The translations under genes were made by a program, and so were the position numbers. Shown here piece by piece: positions 56,177 to 64,000 of a stretch of 64,000 nucleotides of DNA; position 1 is the first letter of the stretch; each line of letters begins with the position of its first letter. The notes below the pieces were generated by a model. The model saw only the letters and a program-made list of their open reading frames with translations, had not been told where the DNA came from and did not search any database. This DNA is from Ditylenchus dipsaci. Its lineage: Eukaryota > Nematoda > Chromadorea > Rhabditida > Anguinidae. The DNA lies in the NCBI GenBank assembly GCA_004194705.1, contig SADC01000095.1, positions 1-64,000 on the forward strand, in the 5' to 3' direction.

Positions 56177-56184
56177 CGTAAGAA

Positions 56185-58034
56185 CGTTGTGCGCAAAACA
56201 GATAAAATTATCTGAACCGATAAATTGGCTTTACATAGCTTTGACAATTAGATAATTCAAAAAGCGCCTATTTGAATAATCAGATACTTCAAAAAGATGA
56301 TATTACGCCAATTAAGATAGTTCGCCAATCGCTTATTTCGTTTATAATACGTTTTGACAATCGGATGATTTACCGAAAACTACTTCGACAATCACTAACT
56401 TTGCCACATAGTTTTGTGTGTTCCCCAATGTCTGCGCACTGTATTGTCGAAATATGTGCTATGGTGAAATGTAAATTAGCTAAATATACTGAATATGAAT
56501 CATCCGATTGTCAAAACGTATTATAAACGAAAAAAGCGATTGGCGAACTATCTTAATTGGCGTAATATCATCTTTTTGAAGTATCTGATTATTCAAATAG
56601 GCGCTTTTTGAATTATCTAATTGTCAAAGCTATGTAAAGCCGATAAATTTATCTGTCAGATAAAAATCAAATTTTTTCGTCTCACAGATAAAATTTATCT
56701 GTCAGATAAATTTTTGGACAATACTTTTTTTTGACAATACTTTTTTCCTGTTATCGGTCAGTAATTTAGGTCCTGAAGAATCAACGAATTTTATCTCAAT
56801 GACATTATACTGGCTCTGAACCGTTTGCTCTTACGTCTGAATTTTATCTGTGACTGACCAAAGACAGTCAATGAAGACAACAAAGAAATATCTAATTTTA
56901 ACCTGTTTTTATTTCTCCAAATTCGGTTCAGAGCCAGTATAATGTCATTGAGATAAAATTCGTTGATTCTTCAGGACCTAAATTACTGACCGATAACAGG
57001 AAAAAGATACCTGAATGCCCCATTGTACCTGAAAATTAGTGATATTAAACTCCGTAGATAATTATGGTAATTAGTATGCGGCTTATAATCACTCTCGCTA
57101 GGCAGCCTCTTGTAGATAAGTTAACGTGCTCCGACAGTTATGTTACTATGGCCTAGCCATACTGTCTTGAGGGTAGAGCACGAAGGCACATAGAGAGTGG
57201 CATTTTTATTACACACAGCTTGACTAATGCAATAATTGTGGAAAAATTGTGACTTGTCTCTATGTATGTGATTCGTATGTCAAACTGTGTGTGCTGTAAT
57301 AATGTGAAATGTACGAAATGTATAACTTACGTATCCGGCACACCTGAAAATCATCAATAGAAGATTTTTTAGAAAGAGTATGACAGGCAAGAAAGATATG
57401 AAGAAATAAAGCTAACCAATTACCACATCCTCGCTTGTTTCGCGCACGAGTCCGTGATGCTTACCTGGAAAACAAGAAAATAAGTCATAGAAAGTGTATA
57501 TATTAGATTAAGACCAAGGTAATATAACCTCATACAGCCGTAGTTGAGTCTACAAAACATCATAGACCACCGAGACAGCAGTGCAAATCAGCGAAAAAAC
57601 AGTGGAAATCAGTAACGAAAATATGCCACAAGGTGGCAATCACTATACCAATCACTACCATCTAGCTAAAGACACCCTGAAAATCTAATTCAGAACCCTT
57701 GGGTTGAGCTAGAGGAGGTATCAAGAATACTTAGGGCAAAAAATTAGCGAAAAAAAATAAAGTGCGGGAATTCAATTTTATCTGATAGATAAAATTTATC
57801 TGCCAGATAGATAAAATTTTATCTGACAGATGAAAATTTATCTGATAGATAAAATTTTATCTGACAGATGAAAATTTATCTGATAGATAAAATTTTATCT
57901 GACAGATGAAAATTTATCTGATAGATAAAATTTTATCTGACAGATAAATTTTATCTGTGAGACAAAAAAATTTTATTTTTATCTGACAGATAAATTTATC
58001 GGTTCAGATAATTTTATCTGTTTTGCACACAACG
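56185..58034. mobile_element. hAT-like element with TTATCTGACAGATAA words
   Basis: Begins CGTTGTGCGCAAAACAG and ends CTGTTTTGCACACAACG. Exact 8-bp duplication CGTAAGAA at 56177-56184 and 58035-58042. Arms contain AGATAAAATTATCTGAACCG and many TTTATCTGTCAGATAAA palindromes, densest at 57775-58010. A second internal inverted pair (AGATAGTTCGCCAATCGCTT, 56306 and mirrored at about 56555) lies inside. No transposase. Confidence 0.85.
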
Positions 58035-58139
58035 CGTAAGAACGAACTTTCGTAAGAAACAGTTTCGTAATAGCAAAAATTCGTAAAACCTTTTTTGTAA
58101 CAGCGAACTTTCGTAAGAAATTTTCTTTCGTAACAGCGA

Positions 58140-58550
58140 ATTTTCGTAATGGCTCTATCATAATTGTAAGTGTAAATATAAGTGTAAGTGTTAATGTAAA
58201 TGTAAGTGTAAATGTAAGGTCTCTTCACAATACCGAAAACACTTACATTTACACTTACGCCTTCACAATACGAATGTAAATGTAAATGGAAATTTTTGAC
58301 TTATCCTCACTTATATTTTTAAAAGTCAGTTTTGTTTAACAAAAATACCAATTTTTAAGTTTTTATAGCTAGAATCGAACTCATTATCATCAATAAAGCA
58401 CTTTTAGTATTCTCCAATAATACTTCTATTTAATTTTCATTTACATTTGCATTCGTATTGTGAAGGGTAAGTGTAAGTGTTAATGTAAATGCAAGGGGTG
58501 TTCACAATACCAAAAACATTTACACTTACACTTACAATTGTGATAAGACC
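58140..58550. mobile_element. Element(s) with TAAGTGTAAATG words
   Basis: AATTGTAAGTGTAAATATAA on the left is mirrored by TACACTTACAATTGTGATAA on the right. An inner pair, TTCACAATACGAATGTAAAT and mirrored CATTCGTATTGTGAAG, encloses about 190 bp. This is either one element with two word types or two nested relatives. The target duplication is not clear. Confidence 0.55.
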
Positions 58551-58633
58551 ATAATGAATTTCTTTCGTAAGAGGGAATTATCGAAATTTTTTTCACTTTT
58601 AATCAATTTTTCTAATTCACGATGTCATATAAT

Positions 58634-59047
58634 TCATTTGTTTTTGGCCTTTCTGTCACTGCTCGACACTTTACACAAAAGTTGGTAAGCATAGGTCACA
58701 TGACTGAAAATTTTGATAATTAGTTGACCCGCAGATTTTTCATCCGTTAGGAGACCACCTGAAATACTAGAGTTGTCAAAATGCTCGAGCAGATTGATTT
58801 GGAGCATATGCTCCAGCATTTGCGTTTTTTCGAGCATATTCGAGCATATGCTCGACATATTTTAACCGTTAACTGTGGCCGTACAGTTAACTGTGCAGTT
58901 AATGTGGGTTCTATTACGAGGGTCGACTATAGGCCGAGCATATGCTCGAAATTCACCAATCCGCTCGAGCATATGCTCGTTTGACAACCCTATGAAATAC
59001 CCAAAAGAAATACCCCACATGGTGAAAGACTCTGAGCTAGAATTCAT
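58634..59047 (-). CDS. Doubtful small spliced ORF interrupted by a hAT-like element
   Basis: Exon 1 from ATG 59047 reads MNSSSESFTMW. Exon 2, after GTATTTCAG at about 58758, reads GLLTDEKSAGQLIIKIFSHV and continues to a TGA at 58634. The 225-bp element 58768-58992 supplies essentially all of the intron. No homology is recognised and the ORF is short, so it may not be a gene; it is listed because the splice sites coincide with the target duplication. Confidence 0.15.
58768..58992. mobile_element. hAT-like MITE with GAGCATATGCTC words
   Basis: Begins TAGAGTTGTCAAAATGCTCG and ends CGTTTGACAACCCTA. Exact 8-bp duplication TGAAATAC at 58760-58767 and 58993-59000. Arms consist of CGAGCATATGCTCG palindromes around a GTTAACTGTGGCC/GTTAACTG centre. 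Confidence 0.85.
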
Positions 59048-59869
59048 AATTATATGCTACACATAGCTCATCACTATCAGTGCATGAATCGTGCAATAGC
59101 TAAGTTGATGGGATGAAGTTTTTTCACCGTCGGTTCGCTTCCACCCTCTGACTGTTTTCTTTTTTCTTGACTATGTTTGGTCCGTAAAAGCCCAAGGGCC
59201 CGCCCCCTCCAAAGAGTATTTTACTCTAAGCGTACCATTTTGGTTCCCTTAATTTTTTAAGTTTTCTTTTTGCAATGTGTAGCACGCTAACTTAGGATTA
59301 GTATTAGGCTTTAGGCTAGGGCACGTAACTCAAAATTTTGAAAAAGTACACTTGGCCAAAAAAGTACAATTTGGTCATTTTTCGTCAAAAAGTGCAATTT
59401 TATCCAGTGGTTATTGCTACTTTGGAGCGAAAAAAAGATTTTTCCGACTTCGTCATGGCGACTCTTTAAAAAGTTTAAGTTTCAAAAACTTGAAAGTTTT
59501 CAAAAACTGGAATTTACGTGCTAAATTATATCTAGCGGATAATTTTTTTGAAACTTTTCTACGTGACATTACGCCAATAATATTTAGCAAACAAGTATTT
59601 GAGTGGTAATTTGTACTAGAATTTACTTTTACATTAACTGTTGAAGATTGTGATGATAATGATCATGCTTCTGGTTGATCGATTGGAATTATGAAAGAAA
59701 TTCAACAAAAAAAGCAACAAAAACGCACAACGGAAAAGTGGGATTTTCAACACACCCTGAGTACGATTTTTTAAAGTCCGACACTGAATAAAATAAATTT
59801 CTCTCTATCAGACATAAAAGGTAAGATTTTAAAAGCGGACCTCGCACCTCCTACCTTTATTGTGGCCAG
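59001..59869. other. No gene seen
   Basis: AT-rich unique-looking sequence with isolated ORFs that lack splice or homology support. It includes a short G/C-rich patch (GGGCCCGCCCCCTCC, 59199-59213). Confidence 0.35.
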
Positions 59870-60090
59870 GGCCTTGAAGGACCATGGTTTTTGCGCGCAG
59901 CGGTTGCCCCCACCAATTCAAATTTTTTCCTAATCATTGAACTTCTGTGCGAATTTTTCAACTCTGTTTCTATCAAAACTATACCTAACACTAAATTCGA
60001 AGCCGTGTTTTGTTAGATTCAGAAAATTCAGAATTTTTTTTGAATTAGCGGTGGACAACCGCTGCGCGCAAAAACCGTGGTCATTTAATT
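59870..60090. mobile_element. Hairpin MITE related to the TTAA family
   Basis: AGGACCATGGTTTTTGCGCG ... CCAATTCAAATTTTTTCC is mirrored by TTTTGAATTAGCGGTGGAC ... CGCGCAAAAACCGTGGTC. It shares CATTGAACTTCTGTGCGAAT with the 48276 element. Confidence 0.65.
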
Positions 60091-60313
60091 AAAATTTTCT
60101 CTGGTAAAATTTTGCACTTTTATTTGCATAATACGGTTGGTGGTGCATGGGTCGCTCTGTATTCTGCCAAAAAAAAGAATGTTTATGTGTTGAACAATTT
60201 TCGGTTCTCGAAGGACCATTGTTTTAGAACGCAGCAGAATTTCAAAAATTTGAATCGACGACAGACACTTTTCGGGCAAATCATTTTTTCGCAGATGATT
60301 TACGTCTTTTTGC

Positions 60314-60683
60314 GGGACCCAACTAGCTGGCCAACAAAAAAACTCGCCAACGCAAAAGACTCGCCAACGACAAAAAAAAACTCGCCATCGCGAAAACTGG
60401 CTAGCGTAAAAGACTCGCTAACGTCAAATCTCGCGAAAGCAGAAATTCGTCAACGGCAAAACTCGCCAAGGAAAAACTCGCCGACGAAAAATTCGATTCG
60501 ACGGCCCTCTGTGGCCGGTCTTAAGGGGGCAGTTGAATCGAATTTTCGTCGGCGAGTTTTTTTTTGTTGGCGTGTTTTACCGTTGGCAAGTTCCTGTGTT
60601 GGCGAGATTCTCAGGTGGCGAGTTTCGTCATTGGCGAGTATTTCGCGTTGGCGAGTTATGACGTTGGTGAGTCGGTTGCGTCC
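60314..60683. mobile_element. Element with AACTCGCCAACG words
   Basis: Begins GGGACCCAACTAGC and ends GGTTGCGTCC. 8-bp duplication CTTTTTGC at 60306-60313 and 60684-60691. Arms repeat AAAACTCGCCAACGC and, inverted, GGCGAGTTTT. It sits in an outer array of TTCGCAGCTGATTTA words (60290-60310 and 60690-60790), so another nested pair is likely. The 210-aa ORF here is an array artefact. Confidence 0.7.
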
Positions 60684-60958
60684 CTTTTTGCAGCTGATTC
60701 AAGTCTTTTCGCAGCTGATTTATTTCCTTTTAAATCAGTTGTGAAAGACGAAAATCAGCTGCAAAAAGACGTAAATCAGTTGCAAAAAAAATTGGCGACC
60801 CTTTCCCACTTCGAAAATGTTTTACAATTACTTTTCGAATAAATTTTTTATTGGCATCTAAAAACTTTTCAAAATTCTGAACTATCTACTAGTCGATCAG
60901 CGTACATTGACATTGCCAGATCGGACGAGTTAGCTGATTCTCACTGCACTATAACTTA

Positions 60959-61113
60959 CCGTATTTCCTCTAATAGAGCCCCGGGGCTTTATTTTCCGAA
61001 TGCTCAAAAATCTTGAAATTGTAAATCAAAAATGGCCCTAACTCTGAAGTTCTAGTCAAAAAAACAAGGGGGGGGCTCTATTACAGAGGGGGGCTCGATT
61101 AGAGGAAATACGG
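60959..61113. mobile_element. Short CCGTATTTCCTCTAATAG MITE
   Basis: Begins CCGTATTTCCTCTAATAGAG and ends ATTAGAGGAAATACGG, each with TA outside. GAGCCCCGGGGCT-type sequence is inside the left end. At 155 bp it is the shortest complete member in the window. Confidence 0.8.
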
Positions 61114-62430
61114 TACTCACATCTGTTTATGATTTTCTTTGACTATTATACGAGAATTCAAGCCTACATACGTAAAGAAAATTGAGAAATTAAAGAAAAA
61201 AAATTGAGTTTAAAATTTTGATTGAATCTTTCAGTTTCGAGCTTTTTTCAAATTTTCAAAGTATGTGTCATCTTTATTAGTAAATTACATTTTTCTTGAC
61301 TCAAGTATAATTGATGCTCCAGTCCAAGTGCTTTTATAATAGTAAGTACTTGAGGTGATTGGACTGGACTGATTTATGGCTGGTTCTTAGCGGTACCTGC
61401 CAATAGCGCCCCACGCCGGTAGTGTCACTGTAGTATAAAAGGGACAATAGTGTCCGTCATGAGTAAAATGACCGTTTTCCAGCTTGTATAATGGAGATAA
61501 CAGTACTTGGATTTCATAAGTTCGTTTTAAATGGCCTTTTATATCCCAGCCCCAGTTCTGCTGCATAATCCACGCACTAACTAAACCAAGTGGTCGTCCA
61601 TTTAGCGCTAATATTTTTCAGTTTTCAAGTTTGAAAATTCGTTTTCTGAACTAATTCGAACATTCTACAGATGGTTTGACAGTAGTCAAATGCGGTTTAC
61701 AGGGTATTTTGAGCTTTCGTAAAATTGCTGAAAAGACTTAAAAAAGCAGATGCAACCGTTCCTTTCTTTGTAATTAGGGATAAGCGCTACGTGTCAAGTC
61801 TCGCTATAACAAAGTCCCGAAAATTCGATTCCGCACTGGATTTGACCCGTTTAATCTCCTTCGTTATTTAATATTTTTTACAAGTCGTCTTTAGCCGTGC
61901 AATCCAAGGCTGTTAACTTTTATTGATAACTTTGCTGACTGAAAAGACAGCTTACTACACAAAACCATCTTTAGATGATCTACATTAATAGCCAAGAAAG
62001 ATTTTTTAAGCAAAATTATCAGAAAAAAAACTTGTCCTAGTTGGACATCCAGATTTACTACTTGTACCGGGATATAGATTGAGTGGACTAATACAATGCA
62101 CTTACTTATTCCAGCCTATCCGCCGAGGTATCCCTTTACCAGAGGTATCCATTTATCTCCAGATATCTCCATCTACCTAAACCACCTTAGCATTGAGTAC
62201 TAAGCATGATTAACAAAAGCAAATAAACAAAACTAGGCATTTTTGAGCAAAAACTAGGCACTTTTCAGTGAAAACTAAGCAGATTTAATTCTCTTCCATT
62301 AATAATTAACTATTGAATGAGTTTTTTGAATCACTAATAGCTATGAATCATTTAAAAATGTTTCAAAAATGATCAAATTAAAATATAAACTGTGCGATGA
62401 ACTCAATGATAACTGTGAATGAATCCTACA
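61114..62430. other. No gene or element recognised
   Basis: AT-rich sequence without readable terminal repeats or splice-supported exons. A short dyad, CTAAACCAAGTGGTC near 61580, is not interpretable. Confidence 0.4.
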
Positions 62431-62431
62431 C

Positions 62432-62585
62432 ATGGAACGCAAAAGCGGCAAAACGACAAGAAAACGGCAAAATTTTTTAAAAAAGAATTAATTTTGAGAA
62501 CGGCAAAAAAACGGCAAAATTTCTCGAGAGAAAATTTTGCCGTTTTTAATTCATTTTGCCGTTTTTTTGCCGTTTTTCGAGTTTC
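62432..62585. repeat. Small inverted repeat with AACGGCAAAA words
   Basis: AAGCGGCAAAACGACAAG and AACGGCAAAATTTT are mirrored by AAAATTTTGCCGTTTTTAA and GCCGTTTTTCGAG. It resembles the word-array elements but has no clear target duplication. Confidence 0.5.
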
Positions 62586-62745
62586 GACATCAAGCGCTCA
62601 TGTTTTGCTGGTTTTTGATGTCTCTGATTTATATTTTATCGAGAATTAACACTTTCAGACCTTCCACACACTAATCATTAACACAATCAGTAATATTCAA
62701 GCTGTTAAATCGAAAAAGAATGCTAGAAAAACAATTAGTATCAAC

Positions 62746-63756
62746 CAGGGTGGTATACTCGACGATTACCTCAGCCATCAGCCTCAGCCTCAGCCGGCTG
62801 AGGTCTGAAAATTTTCCTCAGCCTCAGCCGTCAGCCGTGCCAAAATTTTTACCTCAGCCATCAGCCTCAGCCTCAGCCGGCTGAGGTCTGAAAATTTTCC
62901 TCAGCCTCAGCCGTCAGCCGAGCAAAATTTTTACCTCAGCCATCAGCCTCAGCCGGCTGATGGCTGAGTTAACCTCAGCCGGCTGAGTTCGAGCTCAGCC
63001 GGCTGTAATATAAAACTATTAAAATTAACAATTTTATTGGTTTGTGTATAAGTAGCCATAAAATAGACAAAGCTGGCTTTTGAGGTAAAATGACTTATGT
63101 TTGGTGAAAAAAAGTCTTTTTTGTGCGAATTTCAATTTTGTGAAATTAAATTCGTATTCTTCTATTTTGTTTTCAAAATCATGACACCATTAAGTAGCTG
63201 TGCGATTCTGGTTACGGATAAAGTATCAATTATTGCATAACGTCACGAAATGTAAAATAATAAGTTAAAGTTATGAACTGAATTACTTTTTTGACCCCCT
63301 TATGCTTTAGTCCTGCTGTTTACAATTTTTTAAGAGAATGCAATAGATATAATTTTGTAAGAAACCAGAATTGCAGCGCTACCTGATGGCATTATTACTA
63401 TAAAAAATTGGAAATTTCAAAGCTTTTTAGACAAAAAGTTAAGTTTAAAATTTTTTCTGTTAAGAAAATTTTAAAAAAATTTTCTGCCTCAGCCGTCTGC
63501 CAGGTCTAAAAATTTCCTCAGCCGTCAGCCTCAGCCGGCTGAGGTCTGAAAATTTTCCTCAGCCTCAGCCGTCAGCCGGGCCGAAATTTTTACTACAGCC
63601 ATCAGCCTCAGCCGGCTGAGGTCTGAAAATTTTCCTCAGCCTCAGCCTTCAGCCGGGCCGAAATTTCTACCTCAGCCATCAGCCTCAGCCTCAGCCGGCT
63701 GATGGCTGAGTATAACCTCAGCCGGCTGAAGTCAGCCGGCTGAGGTTACCACCCTG
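62746..63756. mobile_element. hAT-like element with CAGCCGGCTGAGG arms
   Basis: Begins CAGGGTGGTATACTC and ends GGTTACCACCCTG. Exact 8-bp duplication GTATCAAC at 62738-62745 and 63757-63764. Both arms (62770-63008 and 63485-63750) are arrays of CCTCAGCCGGCTGAGG and CCTCAGCCTCAGCC. The middle (63180-63400) is a dyad homologous to the core of the foldbacks at 47411 and 50483 (CATGACACCATTAAGTAGC). Confidence 0.9.
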
Positions 63757-63841
63757 GTATCAACCTGGAGCATGGAATTTTCATTTTCTTCTGTTTTCAG
63801 ACATATTAATTAATAATCACATGCACACATATTTATTTTCA

Positions 63842-63929
63842 GGTAAATTCCGATGATTCGAGTTGGATGCAAGCTTCAGCTGGGCCAGCAAGACTGCAAA
63901 GGACATGAATAGTTGGACAAGCGAATGCT
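63842..63929 (+). other. Possible exon at the right edge
   Basis: Bounded by acceptor TTTATTTTCAG (ending 63841) and donor GTGAGC (63930). One frame reads VNSDDSSWMQASAGPARLQR then TGA. The window ends with another acceptor-like TTGTGTTTCAG at 63990-64000, so a plus-strand gene or 5'UTR may continue beyond. Weak evidence only. Confidence 0.25.
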
Positions 63930-64000
63930 GGTGAGCTCTAACCTTCCTTTACTTTTACAGCTTTATAACTCAAGAACAACAGTAATTAGTTGTGTTTCAG

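Noticed and set aside
60112..60744. 210-aa ORF
   Set aside because: The second half translates the CTCGCCAACG word arrays of the 60314 element, and the first half is a degraded palindrome.

Overview
The window looks like AT-rich invertebrate (metazoan) DNA. It holds spliced protein genes with two intron classes: compact introns of about 50-60 nt with TTTCAG/TTTAG acceptors, and introns of several kb swollen by transposons. Splice-acceptor-like sequence lies 2-30 nt upstream of the start codons of all four main genes. Together these features suggest a nematode or another animal lineage with spliced-leader trans-splicing. I cannot name the species, and that lineage call is inference.

Four genes can be reconstructed by exon-phase bookkeeping. 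(1) A nine-exon plus-strand gene at 7148-19895 encodes 537 aa, with all intron phases compatible; I do not recognise the family. (2) Only 244 nt later, on the same strand, a Spinster/SPNS-family major facilitator transporter spans 20140-39515 in ten coding exons. It includes a 12-kb and a 5-kb intron and two one-base frame breaks at G/C runs. (3) A minus-strand gene (34933-37034) is nested in the 5-kb SPNS intron; it encodes a Ser/Arg-rich protein with a duplicated motif of about 45 residues. (4) An eight-exon minus-strand FRG1 homologue (273 aa, all phases consistent) lies at 43627-44929. A minus-strand fragment with two PVPKPR motifs (2638-2982) is probably part of a fifth gene. The right third (45-64 kb) has no convincing host gene.

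Almost everything else is DNA-transposon material, mostly non-autonomous and deeply nested. It includes pogo-like TA-insertion MITEs with CAGTCGACT ends, elements with CCGTATTTCCTCTAAT ends, and two elements that resemble internally deleted Tc1/mariner transposons. There is also one TTAA-insertion (piggyBac-like) hairpin and many hairpin MITEs. The most striking group is at least fifteen elements with 8-bp (hAT-like) or about 9-bp (MULE-like) target duplications readable in the sequence. In most of them the arms are arrays of one short word, often palindromic, that differs for every family: GGCGCC, CAGCCGGCTGAGG, GAGCATATGCTC, GGAGAATTCTCC, TTATCTGACAGATAA, TTTGGTGCAAA, AATTCAGCGG, TTCGTCCAAA and others. 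Four of them are nested like Russian dolls at 49.9-54.9 kb.

Remnants of hAT, pogo and FLYWCH/MULE-type transposase genes inside some elements support these family assignments.
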